Origin: Nocardiopsis sp. JB363
Lineage (GTDB): Bacteria; Actinomycetota; Actinomycetes; Streptosporangiales; Streptosporangiaceae
Length of the DNA stretch: 64,000 nucleotides
Assembly: GCF_900143625.1 (NCBI RefSeq)
Contig: NZ_FRFF01000053.1
Coordinates: 36,987-100,986 of the forward strand
Direction: 5' to 3'
A program made the translations under genes and the position numbers. The notes under the pieces were generated by a model. The model saw only the letters and a list, made by a program, of their open reading frames with translations. It was not told the origin of the DNA and did no database searches. Below, one piece after another: positions 38,659 through 47,369 of this stretch. The first letter of the stretch is position 1; every line of letters starts with the position of its first letter.

Positions 38659-38979
38659 TCAGCCGACCTTCAGCTGCTCGTCACCGAAGTCCGCGATGAT
38701 CATCAACGTGCCACCGAGCGCCGAGACGTAGCGGTCGAGTACGTCACGGGTGGAGACGTCCCCGGCCTCGATCTGCGAGATGCGGGCGACGGAGATCCCC
38801 ATCCGCTCCGCCACCTGGGCCTGGTTCAGTCCTCGGTGCTTGCGCATCTCCATCAGGCGCCATGATTGTGCCCGGTCACGGAGACGGCCCACACCGGCCT
38901 CGAATTCCTCGGGGCCTCCGGCATCGGCCACCGCCCGCTCCAGGTGTCCGCTCCCTCGCCGGCTCTGGTACCCGCTCAT
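38659..38979 (-). CDS. XRE-family regulator, HigA-antitoxin-like
   Basis: 106 aa. The helix-turn-helix is visible in GLNQAQVAERMGISVARISQIEAGDVSTRDVLDRYVSALGG, the wording of HigA/XRE antitoxins. These usually have a RelE-like HigB toxin gene just upstream; here the 195 bp upstream (to the divergent DUF6343 gene) hold no such gene. It therefore appears as an orphan regulator or a leftover antitoxin. It lies immediately right of the repeat that bounds the cassette. Confidence 0.85.
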   Translation of the reverse strand: MSGYQSRRGSGHLERAVADAGGPEEFEAGVGRLRDRAQSWRLMEMRKHRGLNQAQVAERMGISVARISQIEAGDVSTRDVLDRYVSALGGTLMIIADFGDEQLKVG

Positions 38980-39175
38980 CAGGCCCCTTCCCCTTCACGT
39001 TCCTGTAGATAGCCCCTGCAAAGACGCTCTGCGGCTCCCTACTCCCAAGACTGACTCGGCTTAAGAAAATCCTAAAGTACCCGGAGCGCGATGGCCCCGG
39101 TCTCCCCCCGTCGTCGACCCCGGGGCTAACGTCGGAGCCCGCTGGGGTAGGACTGTGGGGAGGAGGTGGACGCAC

Positions 39176-39424
39176 ATGGAACGTGCCAGACGCGGAAGGC
39201 TGAAGGGAGCGCTCGGGAGTCACGACCGCCCGGCCAGCGCCCTGGGTTTTCGACTGATCCTGGCCGTGTTCGGAGCTCTGGTGTTGCTGCTGGGAACGGC
39301 TGCCGCCGCCCTCTGGACCGACGAGACCTGGTTGGTGGTGGTCTTGGGCGCCGCATTCGTCGCCGCCTGCGTCAACGTCTACTGGGTGAGCAGGCGCCTG
39401 CACTACGAACGGCCGGGTCACTGA
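39176..39424 (+). CDS. DUF6343-like small membrane protein
   Basis: 82 aa from ATG 39176, with the strong ribosome site AGGAGGTG 8 nt upstream. After a basic N-terminus (GSHDRPASALGFRLILAVFG) there are two hydrophobic helices, about residues 32-52 and 56-74, and a short basic tail. The GS.D.P.SAL.FRL opening is how I recognise the actinobacterial DUF6343 family; function unknown. Confidence 0.75.
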   Translation: MERARRGRLKGALGSHDRPASALGFRLILAVFGALVLLLGTAAAALWTDETWLVVVLGAAFVAACVNVYWVSRRLHYERPGH

Positions 39425-39457
39425 CGCATGAGGCCATGACGACGTCGAAGGGTCGGG

Positions 39458-39982
39458 TCAGTGGGAGTCCTGGATTTTCCTGAGTCGATGCCAGTATCCG
39501 AACAGTGGCAGCACGGTGTAGACCACGGGGAGGACGAACACCACGAGTAGCGCTGCCTCCACCCACTCGTTCCAGGTCACCAGGGCGAGTCCCAGGACGA
39601 CAAGGGCGAAGACGACCAGAGCGACCAGGGCGTAGCGCGCGTATTGGTTTCGGTTGCGGAGCAACTCGTCACGGCGGGATTCGATGCTCGTGTGGACGGG
39701 CGTGGCGCCCGGGGCGGCTTTGAAGATGTGCACGTTGCCCAGCGAGACGACCGGCTCCCAGCCGGCGCCGCGGAAGATGTCGAAGTAGTCCGGCGAGGGG
39801 TCGTCCTCGTAGGCGAGGTCGAAGACGGCTTCTTCGGGTTCTCCGTCGACGAAACTCCACCCGTGCATGAGGTTGGCCGTCCCGTCGAGGTGCTTGCCCC
39901 GACGGGCCATGTCGGCGAACATCCGGAGGTCCTTCTCGGGGGTGAAGGCCAGACCGCTGCCCATCTTGCGGGTGGTGCTCAT
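39458..39982 (-). CDS. DUF2812 membrane protein
   Basis: 174 aa. The first ~110 residues carry the DUF2812 pattern (WSFVDGEPEEAVFDLAYEDD, then YFDIFRGAGWEPVVSLGNVHIFKA), followed by a basic segment and two transmembrane helices (~117-138, ~141-163). Genes of this family are commonly paired with PadR regulators, as here: its ATG overlaps the PadR stop by 4 nt. Function unknown; it is probably the repressed target of its partner. Confidence 0.88.
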   Translation of the reverse strand: MSTTRKMGSGLAFTPEKDLRMFADMARRGKHLDGTANLMHGWSFVDGEPEEAVFDLAYEDDPSPDYFDIFRGAGWEPVVSLGNVHIFKAAPGATPVHTSIESRRDELLRNRNQYARYALVALVVFALVVLGLALVTWNEWVEAALLVVFVLPVVYTVLPLFGYWHRLRKIQDSH

Positions 39983-40320
39983 TCTTCCTCCATGATGTGG
40001 TCCGCCATCGCCAATAGCCGGCGGCGGTGCTCGATGTTGCGGTTGAGGACTTCACGCCCTCTCGGTGTGATGCGGTAGACGCGGCGGGAGTCGTCGCCGT
40101 CGAGCTCGTTGATGAAGTCCGCGGAGACCAGCTTCTTGAGCGTGGTGTAGAGCGAGGCGGGCCCCAGGGTGATGGCGCCGCCGCTCTCCTGCTCCAGGAA
40201 CCGCATGACCGCGTAGCCGTGTCTCGGCCGGACCAGGGCGAGCAGGACGTGTACCGCGGTGTCGGCCAGCTCACCGCTCTCGAAACCCGAACTACGCGCC
40301 ATGGCTCGGCACCCGATCAC
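39979..40320 (-). CDS. PadR-family transcriptional regulator
   Basis: 113 aa. Winged-helix PadR wording: HVLLALVRPRHGYAVMRFLEQE, LGPASLYTTLKKLVSADFI, DSRRVYRITPRGREVL. Translationally coupled (ATGA) to the DUF2812 gene. Directly upstream lie AT-rich dyads (TATATC-N7-GATATA and a further GATATATA), the usual PadR target type, so autorepression of the pair is likely. The effector is unknown. Confidence 0.92.
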   Translation of the reverse strand: MIGCRAMARSSGFESGELADTAVHVLLALVRPRHGYAVMRFLEQESGGAITLGPASLYTTLKKLVSADFINELDGDDSRRVYRITPRGREVLNRNIEHRRRLLAMADHIMEEE

Positions 40321-40321
40321 C

Positions 40322-40357
40322 TATATCAACTGACGATATATCCATTAGTGATATATA
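40322..40357. promoter_or_regulatory. PadR operator candidate
   Basis: TATATC (40322-40327) and GATATA (40335-40340) form an inverted repeat spaced by 7, and a second GATATATA lies at 40350-40357. The AT-rich block stands out in GC-rich surroundings right before the PadR start. Confidence 0.65.
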
Positions 40358-40426
40358 AGCATGGCGGACGTCATTCGGCAAGCGCGGGTACCGCACCGGA
40401 CGGTCGTTCGCGTTCGCCGTGTCCGG

Positions 40427-42310
40427 TCAGTGCGTGAGGGTGACGGCGATGGGTCGGTGGTCGGAGTGGGGCACGTCCGGGTTGGCCGGGTCGCTCGCGG
40501 TCAGTTCCTCGGTGGTGAGGATGTGGTCGATCTGCTGGTCAGAGCGGGTGTCGGCGGCCATGGTGGGGAACGGGCGCACGTCGGCGAAGGCGTCGTGGAG
40601 GACCTCCCCCAGCGACAGTTCCTCCGGTTCGAAGTTGAGGTCCCCCGCGACCACCACCGGTGTCCCTCGTTCGTGGGCGGTCGCCGCGATGTCGAAGAGC
40701 GCGTCCAGCTGCGCCCGGGCAGTGGGGTTTCCCAGGTCATAACCCTCGGGTTGCAGGTGCGTGGAGACCACGGTGACCTCGGTGCCGTCGTGGGCGACGG
40801 TCACCTCCAGGGCCTGCGCGCCGGTGGGGCCACTCCCGGGCAGAGCGTGTCCGCGCACCGAGGAGACCGGAAGGTTCGTGAGCACCGCGTCGCCCCAGAA
40901 CGGGCCGTCGGCGGGGGCCCAGTAGGCGGTCATGTCCAGGTGCTCGGCGAGCAGGGACAGCCCGTCGTGACCGCCGTTGAGCAGCCACCCGCGGTCCACC
41001 TCGCTCAGGGCGATGACATCGGCGTCGAGTTCGCGCAGGGTGTCGGCCTGTTCGGCGACGGAGAAACGTCCGTCCATCCCGAAGCCCATGCGCACGTTGT
41101 AGGCCGCCACGCGTAGACCGTCGGCGGAGGGTCGGGGGGCGTCGGCCTCCGGTCGGGCCAGGGGCGCGGCGATCGTGACGACGAGGGTGAGCGCGGCCGC
41201 GACGGCGGTCGCCGGGAGCACGTGTTCGGGTGGTGGCGGAACCGCGTCCCCCATGCGGGGCAGGACCGCCACGGCGAGCAGGAGCAGTGCGGCGAAGGGC
41301 ACGTAGGTGTTGGTGACGTGCAGGTCGTAGGCGGCGTAGAAGGCGAACACCAACACCACGAAGCCCAGCAGCCCCAGGGTGGCGAGGACACCGGTGCGGG
41401 TCGGGGAGGCCGCCGTGACGGTGTCCGTGGCGGCCCATCCGGCACAGGCCGCCAGGGCGAGTTGCCCGAGCAGCAGGGCGATCAGGGTCCACGCCGGCAG
41501 TGCCCCCGGCACGTCGCCGGGCAGGCGTGCGGCGAACGCCAGGGTGGCCAGGACCGCGAGCAGTACCGCCAGTGGTACGTAGGGGTTCGGGGAAACCCAT
41601 CTCGGGTGGGCGGCCACGGCGATGGAGGCCACGGCGACCACCGCGAGGGCGGACGCCGCGTAGGGGGTCCCACCGATCGTCTCGGCCACCGCGGGGTTCG
41701 CGGTGTACAGGCCGGACAGGAAGAGCAGCGGCCCCAGGGCGAGCCAACTCCGGGGCGGGGTCGGCATCGGTGGCACCGAGGTGGCCCGCCAGGCGCGGGC
41801 CGCGGTGCCGAGGTAGGTCACCGCCAAGAGCGACACACCGACCCAGACGAGCGCCCCCTCCCGCCACAATGGGTCGACGGTGCCGAGCACCGTGTGCAGC
41901 GCGGCCGAGGCCGCCACCCCGGCGACCACCCCGGTCATCACGCCGAGAGCGCTCACTCGGCCATCGGTCACCGTCGCCATCACGGTGCACACCAGCCCCA
42001 CCACGCCCAGGCCGACCAGGGACGAGGCCAGGTACAGCTGTGGGCCACCGCCCTCGGTGGCCTGTAGCGCCACCCGGCCGACCGCGAGCAGTCCGCCCGC
42101 CGACAGCGCCAGTGCCAGAGGCGGAACCCACCGGGCCAGGTACACGAACGGGAAGGGCGCCAGGAACCAGACGAGGGCGAACGCGCCCATGAGCGCGGGT
42201 CCGGTGGCACCGGCCTGCCCGAAGAGCGTGATCAGTGAGGGCAGGAAGACCCGGAGCACGTCCAAGAGCAGGACCGTGCCGAGCGTCGTGACCAGTCGTC
42301 CCTGGTGCAT
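40427..42310 (-). CDS. Polytopic membrane protein with C-terminal endonuclease/exonuclease/phosphatase domain
   Basis: 627 aa. About ten to twelve hydrophobic helices fill residues 1-375. A complete EEP fold follows from ~390: VAAYNVRMGFGMDG, DVIALSEVDRGW (metal Glu), STHLQPEGY, VVAGDLNFEPEE (Asp-Asn) and the terminal SDHRPIAVTL (catalytic Asp-His). Known members with this layout are membrane phosphodiesterases or GPI-type/lipid phosphatases; the substrate cannot be told. The catalytic set looks complete, so an active extracytoplasmic phosphohydrolase is likely. Confidence 0.86.
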   Translation of the reverse strand: MHQGRLVTTLGTVLLLDVLRVFLPSLITLFGQAGATGPALMGAFALVWFLAPFPFVYLARWVPPLALALSAGGLLAVGRVALQATEGGGPQLYLASSLVGLGVVGLVCTVMATVTDGRVSALGVMTGVVAGVAASAALHTVLGTVDPLWREGALVWVGVSLLAVTYLGTAARAWRATSVPPMPTPPRSWLALGPLLFLSGLYTANPAVAETIGGTPYAASALAVVAVASIAVAAHPRWVSPNPYVPLAVLLAVLATLAFAARLPGDVPGALPAWTLIALLLGQLALAACAGWAATDTVTAASPTRTGVLATLGLLGFVVLVFAFYAAYDLHVTNTYVPFAALLLLAVAVLPRMGDAVPPPPEHVLPATAVAAALTLVVTIAAPLARPEADAPRPSADGLRVAAYNVRMGFGMDGRFSVAEQADTLRELDADVIALSEVDRGWLLNGGHDGLSLLAEHLDMTAYWAPADGPFWGDAVLTNLPVSSVRGHALPGSGPTGAQALEVTVAHDGTEVTVVSTHLQPEGYDLGNPTARAQLDALFDIAATAHERGTPVVVAGDLNFEPEELSLGEVLHDAFADVRPFPTMAADTRSDQQIDHILTTEELTASDPANPDVPHSDHRPIAVTLTH

Positions 42311-42432
42311 GCGACTCCACTCAGTGGGAGGGCAGAGACATGAAGGATCCTTACCTCTACCACCCCACAGGGCAAGGGGCCACGACGAAGGGATAACCGG
42401 CCCCGCCGAGCCCCCGCCCTCGGAACGCTGTC

Positions 42433-42834
42433 TCAGACCGTGATCAGGGGAACGTCACCGCGCACGGACTCGACCAGTTTTCCGATGTCCACCGGGTCCG
42501 AGGTGATCACCGCCGCGCTCGCGTCCATGGCGACGATCGCCACCACCGCGTCGACGACGTCAGCCGTACCGGAAACCCCGAGGAGTTTGCCGACCCGACG
42601 TGCCATCAACTCATCGACGTCGATGATTCGAGTCGCCTTCACCACACTCGCGACCGCCGCCTGCCGTGCCCCGCCACGCCAGATCTGGGCCAACACGACG
42701 CTGGGGAGCAGAGGTTGGCGCCCGGCTTGGTTCTCCCTACGGCAGAGGGCCCACACCATGCCTCGTGGATTGGACTCGGCCTCTCGCAACGCCCCCGCGT
42801 CCAAGACCAACCCTTGAGGATGCAGCACCGTCAT
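42433..42834 (-). CDS. PIN-domain toxin (VapC-like)
   Basis: 133 aa. PIN-fold signs: LVLDAGAL with Asp12 at the N-terminus, the acidic pair in TADVVDAVVAIVA, and VITSDPVDI near the end. VapC toxins are Mg-dependent RNases cutting tRNA or rRNA. Its start overlaps the upstream antitoxin stop (ATGA), the standard arrangement of these modules. Confidence 0.85.
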   Translation of the reverse strand: MTVLHPQGLVLDAGALREAESNPRGMVWALCRRENQAGRQPLLPSVVLAQIWRGGARQAAVASVVKATRIIDVDELMARRVGKLLGVSGTADVVDAVVAIVAMDASAAVITSDPVDIGKLVESVRGDVPLITV

Positions 42835-43148
42835 GTGTCCGTCTCCTCATCGAGTCGATCGAGGTGGGAAAGTGCGGCCTGGTTGGCCTGGGCACGCCCC
42901 GAGGGGATCGGACGACCGATACCCGTCTCCTCGATCACCCGCTCGGCTTGGGCTTCGGCTTCGAGCGAAGGGGGCCCGAACGCGGCGAAGTGCTCTTCCA
43001 ACGCGATCCTCCCCTCCTCCAGGTCCGCGGCCTGCCGCGCGGCCTTGTTCAGCCATCTGGAGAGGGGGATGCCTTCGCGCTCGGCCGCACGGCGAGCACG
43101 TTCGACGGTCTCGGACTCAAGGGACACGGAAAGCTTCTCAGCGGACAT
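42831..43148 (-). CDS. Ribbon-helix-helix-type antitoxin partner of the PIN toxin
   Basis: 105 aa from ATG 43148; TTG at 43175 would add nine residues. The N-terminal KLSVSLESETVERARRAAEREGIPLSRWLNKAAR has a beta-strand plus two helices, as in ribbon-helix-helix antitoxins, and the acidic C-terminal part would wrap the toxin. It is coupled to the PIN gene by a 4-nt overlap. An inverted repeat just upstream is a good candidate for autoregulation. Confidence 0.82.
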   Translation of the reverse strand: MSAEKLSVSLESETVERARRAAEREGIPLSRWLNKAARQAADLEEGRIALEEHFAAFGPPSLEAEAQAERVIEETGIGRPIPSGRAQANQAALSHLDRLDEETDT

Positions 43149-43164
43149 GCCACCAGGGTAGACG

Positions 43165-43190
43165 AAAAGTAGCAACCAGGTAGTACTTTT
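43165..43190. promoter_or_regulatory. Inverted repeat upstream of the toxin-antitoxin operon
   Basis: AAAAGTA (43165-43171) and TACTTTT (43184-43190) are exact inverted repeats spaced by 12 bp, and an inner AGTAGCAACC..GGTAGTACT similarity extends the dyad. Directly before the antitoxin start on the minus strand; likely bound by the antitoxin. Confidence 0.6.
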
Positions 43191-43202
43191 TCCCGGAACA
43201 GA

Positions 43203-43238
43203 GAGAGGGGCGGAGACCCACCGGTCCCCGCCCCTCTC
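43203..43238 (-). terminator. Terminator of the betaine operon
   Basis: GAGAGGGGCGG (43203-43213) pairs with CCGCCCCTCTC (43228-43238): an 11-bp stem with a 14-nt loop, 25 nt beyond the stop of the binding-protein gene. Confidence 0.75.
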
Positions 43239-43263
43239 GTCTCGTGTGCTCGGTCGCGTGTGG

Positions 43264-44238
43264 TCAGCGGGTCTCGTAGCCCTCGGGGAGCCACTCGCGC
43301 CACACGTCCGGGTTCTCGTCCACCCAGATCTCCGCGGCCTCGGAGGAGTCGATCCCCTCGTCCGCGATCATCCGAGCGACCTCGTTCTGTTGTTCGTTCG
43401 TCCACTGCCAGTTGTCGAGGAACCGATAGGCGGGTCCGTCCTCTTCAACGAACCCGGTCCGGAAGATCTTGTTCATGTCGTAGACCGGGTAGTCGCACGG
43501 CACCCACTCGATGTCGGCGTCGCAGCCGGGCTCATACTCCGGGAACTCCACCCGGACGAAGTCCAGTTCCTCCTGCAGCCACTGCGGGTCGTAGAAGTAG
43601 AAGAGCACCGGTTCCTCGTTGGCGTAACGGCGCCGTACCTCGGTGATCTGCGAGGCCTCCGACCCGGCGAAGACGATCTCCAAGTCCAGGTCGAACGCGT
43701 TGATCATCCCCTGGTCCTGGGTGACGAATCCGGGTGCACCACCCAGGAATTCACCCTTGTCACCGGTCTCGGCGGTTTGGAAGACGTCCGCGTGCTCCTT
43801 GATCCCCTCCATCGTGGCGATGTTCGGGTACTCCTCCTCCATGTAGGCGGGGACGTACCAGCCGATGCCACCGACGTTTCCATTGGATCCGCCGTCCACC
43901 ACGGTGCCGTTGCCCTCCGGCCCGTAGAGCTCCAAGAGGTCCTCGTGGCCCCAGTTCTCCACGATCACGTCGAGCACGCCCTGGTCGAGGGCCTGCCACG
44001 AGGGTTGCTCGTCCGTACGGACCAGCTGGACCTCGTAGTCCATCTCGTTCCGGAGGATGGCGGCCAACACCTCGGCGCTGGCCTCGTAACCCACCCAACC
44101 GTTGACGGCCATCCTGACCACCCCGGGGTCCCTGGCGATCTGGTCGGTGCGCACCGCGCATGAGCCGACCATGACCATGACGACCGCGACCGCGATCACC
44201 CGAAGCAGGGCGCCCTTCCTTCTCATGAACCTAGGCAC
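43264..44238 (-). CDS. Glycine betaine/choline ABC transporter substrate-binding lipoprotein
   Basis: 324 aa from GTG 44238, preceded by GGAGG at 7 nt; it overlaps the permease stop by 8 nt. The lipobox is MVGSC (Cys near 26). The binding-protein family is indicated by MAVNGWVGYEASAEVLAAIL, the Trp-rich stretches VIVENWGHED and GGIGWYVPAYM, FYFYDPQWLQEE and DNWQWTNEQQNEVARMI, typical of ProX/OpuAC proteins that cage quaternary amines between aromatic residues. It delivers betaine or choline to the permease encoded just before it. Confidence 0.9.
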   Translation of the reverse strand: MPRFMRRKGALLRVIAVAVVMVMVGSCAVRTDQIARDPGVVRMAVNGWVGYEASAEVLAAILRNEMDYEVQLVRTDEQPSWQALDQGVLDVIVENWGHEDLLELYGPEGNGTVVDGGSNGNVGGIGWYVPAYMEEEYPNIATMEGIKEHADVFQTAETGDKGEFLGGAPGFVTQDQGMINAFDLDLEIVFAGSEASQITEVRRRYANEEPVLFYFYDPQWLQEELDFVRVEFPEYEPGCDADIEWVPCDYPVYDMNKIFRTGFVEEDGPAYRFLDNWQWTNEQQNEVARMIADEGIDSSEAAEIWVDENPDVWREWLPEGYETR

Positions 44239-46201
44239 GGGGTGCCCTCCTTCCCTGTGTGACCCGGTCCAGGAACAGTCCCAGGCAGACGATCGCCAGT
44301 CCCGAGGCCAGACCCAGGCCGAGTTGGTTCTGCGCGAGGCCGACGACCACATCGTTGCCCAGCGCGCCCGCACCGACCAGCGCACCCATGACCACCATGG
44401 ACAGCACCAGGATGATGCCCTGGTTGATGGCCAGCAGCAGTGAGCCGCGGGCCATCGGCAACTCCACCTTGGTGAGCAGTTGCCACTTGGTGGAGCCCTG
44501 CGATTCGGCCGCCTCGATCGTGCCCGCGGGAACACCGCGGATACCGTCGTTGACCAGCCTGACCACCGGGGGTAGCGCGAAGATGAGCGCCGCGGCCAGG
44601 GCCGGCACGCGACCGATGGTGAACAGCGCGACCGCCGGAATGAGGTACACGAACGGCGGCAGTGTCTGCATCGCGTCCAGAATGGGGCGCAGGATCGTGG
44701 CGAGGACGTCGTTGCGCGACATCAGCACACCGATGACCACACCCAACGCGATGGTGACCACGGAGGCCACCAGCACCTGGGACAGGGTGTCCATGGCGTT
44801 GTCCCACACGCCCAACAGACCGATGGCGACGAAGGCCGCCGCGGACACGATGGCGGTGCGCCCACCCGCGAAGATCCAACCCAGCGCGGCGGCGGCGAGG
44901 ACCACCAGCCACCAAGGCGACCCGGTGAGCAGGGCGCTGAGCGGGCTCAGCACCCAGTTCAACAGCCACGTTGCCAATGCCGCCGTGAAGTCGCCGATCC
45001 CCGACTGGATCCAGTCGTAGACGGTGTTGACCGGGTCCGCGATGTCGACGGACATCTCGCGCGGCCAACCTCCGAGCTTGAAGAGTCGGCCGACCGCGGT
45101 GGCCATGATGATGGCGGCGAGACCGATCGCCGAGACCGGCAGTCGGTACCGCTCGGGAAGGTTCGAGACGGGCGTACTGCGGCCGACCGCGCCCGTGACC
45201 CGGTCCATCGCGATCGCCAGCATCACGATCGCCACACCCGCCTGGAACGCCTGCCCGACGTTGACCTTGGACAACGCCTGGTAGATGGCGTCACCCAGAC
45301 CACCGGCGCCGATCACCGACGCGATCACGACCATGGAGACCGCGAGCATGATGGTCTGGTTCACACCCAGCAGGATGGTGCGCTTGGCCAACGGCAGCTG
45401 CACCTTGGTGAGGATCTGCCAGGGCGTGGAACCCAGCGACGTCGTCGCCTCGATCGCGCCCTTGGGGACCTCGCGGATGGCCAGCGCCGTGATCCGCGCG
45501 ACCGGTGGAAGCGCGTACACGGCGGTGACGACGGCCGCCGCCGGGTTGCCGATGCCGAACAGCAGCACGAACGGCAGCAGGTAGGCGAACGCCGGCATGA
45601 TCTGCATGAAGTCCAGCACCGGCCGCAGGCCTCGGTAGAACGCCTCGCTGCGTCCGGCGAGGATGCCGAGCGGGATGCCGAACAGCAGGGCGATGAGGAC
45701 CGACGTGAAGATGAGCGACAACGTCGTCATCGACTCGCTCCACAGCCCCGTCAGCGCGAACACCGCGAAGGTGGCCAGCACCAGCAACGCCACCCGCCAC
45801 CCGGCGAACCGCCAGGCGACGAACAGGCCGAGCGCGGTCACGCCCGCCCAGGTGAGGAAGTCCAGGAACTGGTTGATCAGCACGACCGCCGATCCCAGAC
45901 CCACCGAGACGTAGTTGAAGAAGTAGAGGAACAGCGGGCTGTCGTTGCGGTTCTCGACGACCCAGGCGTAGATCCCGTCGAGCCACGCCATGAAGCGGTC
46001 GCCGACCGCCGTCGGGAAACCACCCGCCCAGGAGGGGTCGCCCATCAGACGGGCCGCCCAGTACCCGGCGACGAGCACGACGACCACCAGGAGGGCCTGG
46101 ACCGCGCTGCCGCGCAGCCACCCCCCGGCGCCCTGGGAACCCCTGTCTGAACCAGTCGGGCCGGTCGCCGCGGCGCCGGCCGATTCGGTCACCGTGGCCA
46201 T
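44231..46201 (-). CDS. Glycine betaine ABC transporter permease, two permease domains fused
   Basis: 656 aa from ATG 46201 (GTG 46210 is an alternative). Two full binding-protein-dependent permease domains lie in tandem: each has the EAA-type loop IEATTSLGSTPWQILTKVQLP in the first half and IEAAESQGSTKWQLLTKVELP in the second, and each ends in VIASVIGAGGLGD or ALVGAGALGND. Most relatives carry one domain and form homodimers, so this is an internal duplication that makes a pseudo-heterodimer. It imports betaine or related osmolytes with the neighbouring ATPase and binding protein. Confidence 0.9.
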   Translation of the reverse strand: MATVTESAGAAATGPTGSDRGSQGAGGWLRGSAVQALLVVVVLVAGYWAARLMGDPSWAGGFPTAVGDRFMAWLDGIYAWVVENRNDSPLFLYFFNYVSVGLGSAVVLINQFLDFLTWAGVTALGLFVAWRFAGWRVALLVLATFAVFALTGLWSESMTTLSLIFTSVLIALLFGIPLGILAGRSEAFYRGLRPVLDFMQIMPAFAYLLPFVLLFGIGNPAAAVVTAVYALPPVARITALAIREVPKGAIEATTSLGSTPWQILTKVQLPLAKRTILLGVNQTIMLAVSMVVIASVIGAGGLGDAIYQALSKVNVGQAFQAGVAIVMLAIAMDRVTGAVGRSTPVSNLPERYRLPVSAIGLAAIIMATAVGRLFKLGGWPREMSVDIADPVNTVYDWIQSGIGDFTAALATWLLNWVLSPLSALLTGSPWWLVVLAAAALGWIFAGGRTAIVSAAAFVAIGLLGVWDNAMDTLSQVLVASVVTIALGVVIGVLMSRNDVLATILRPILDAMQTLPPFVYLIPAVALFTIGRVPALAAALIFALPPVVRLVNDGIRGVPAGTIEAAESQGSTKWQLLTKVELPMARGSLLLAINQGIILVLSMVVMGALVGAGALGNDVVVGLAQNQLGLGLASGLAIVCLGLFLDRVTQGRRAPRA

Positions 46202-46202
46202 G

Positions 46203-47369
46203 TCACGCACCGTCCCCGGGCGACGTCACGTCGCCGTGGTCGACGGCATCGGCGGGGATCTCCTCGACCGTCTCCTCCACGATCGCGGCCACCTGGTCGG
46301 CGTCCTCCAGCTGGTCCTCGGCGATGGCGCGCAACACGTCGTCGCGGCCCACGTAACCGAGGAGTGTGTCACCCTCCACGACCCGGACCGGGGCGGTGCT
46401 GGCGGCGAGCATCGGCAGGACCTCCGCCAGGACGGTGCCGGGTTCGGTGATCGGCCCGTCGGTGCGTTCCTCCGGAAACGCGTCGCGCACCAGCCACCGG
46501 GCGGTGAGCACGGTGGTGCGCGCGACGTCGGAGGTGAAGTCGGCGACGTAGGCGTTGGCGGGACGACCCACGACCTCCTCCGGGGTGCCGACCTGGACGA
46601 GTTCGCCGTCACGCATGATGGCGATGCGGTCGCCCAGCTTGAGCGCCTCCTGGAGGTCGTGGGTGATGAACACCGAGGTCTTGTTCAGTTCGCGCTGCAA
46701 CCGGACGACCTCGTTCTGCATGTCGCGGCGGATCAGCGGGTCCAGCGCGCTGAACGGCTCGTCGAACAGCAACACCTGGGGGTCGACGGCGAGGGCTCGG
46801 GCCAGGCCCACACGCTGCTGCATACCGCCGGACAGTTCGCTGGGGCGCGCGCTCTCGTACCCGGACAACCCGACCATGTCGATCATCTCGCGGGCTCGCG
46901 CGTAGCGTTCCTCGCGCGACATCCCCCGCACTTCGAGCCCGTAGGCGACGTTGTCGATGATCCGGCGGTTGGGCAGCAGCCCGAAGTGCTGGAAGACCAT
47001 CGCCATCTTGTGCCGGCGCAGCTCGCGCAGGCGCTGGTCGCTCGCCTGTTCGATGTCCTCGCCGTCCAGCCGCACCGAACCCGACGTGGGTTCGATCAGC
47101 CGGGTCAGGCAGCGGATGAGCGTGGACTTACCGGACCCGGACAGGCCCATCACCACGAAGATCTCGCCCGGACGTACGTCGAAGGAGACGTCGCGCACCG
47201 CGACGGTGCAGCCGGTCTCCTCCTTGATGCGGTCGCGGTCGGCGCGTTCCAGTTCGGTGCCGATGACCTTGTCGGCGTTCTTGCCGAAGATCTTCCACAG
47301 GTTGCGGACCGAGAAGGTCACGTCGGTGGCGTCGGCGGCCGGTGTCGTCTCGGTGGCCTGGATGCTCAT
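46203..47369 (-). CDS. Glycine betaine ABC transporter ATP-binding protein (ProV/OpuAA type) with CBS tail
   Basis: 388 aa. Walker [10 protein letters not shown], signature [15 protein letters not shown], Walker [13 protein letters not shown] and a His switch ([10 protein letters not shown]) are intact. The N-terminal insert [30 protein letters not shown] is specific to the ProV/OpuAA group. The C-terminal ~110 residues form CBS-like repeats ([20 protein letters not shown]), which in OpuA sense ionic strength. ATG overlaps the upstream dehydrogenase stop (ATGA). Confidence 0.94.
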   Translation of the reverse strand: MSIQATETTPAADATDVTFSVRNLWKIFGKNADKVIGTELERADRDRIKEETGCTVAVRDVSFDVRPGEIFVVMGLSGSGKSTLIRCLTRLIEPTSGSVRLDGEDIEQASDQRLRELRRHKMAMVFQHFGLLPNRRIIDNVAYGLEVRGMSREERYARAREMIDMVGLSGYESARPSELSGGMQQRVGLARALAVDPQVLLFDEPFSALDPLIRRDMQNEVVRLQRELNKTSVFITHDLQEALKLGDRIAIMRDGELVQVGTPEEVVGRPANAYVADFTSDVARTTVLTARWLVRDAFPEERTDGPITEPGTVLAEVLPMLAASTAPVRVVEGDTLLGYVGRDDVLRAIAEDQLEDADQVAAIVEETVEEIPADAVDHGDVTSPGDGA

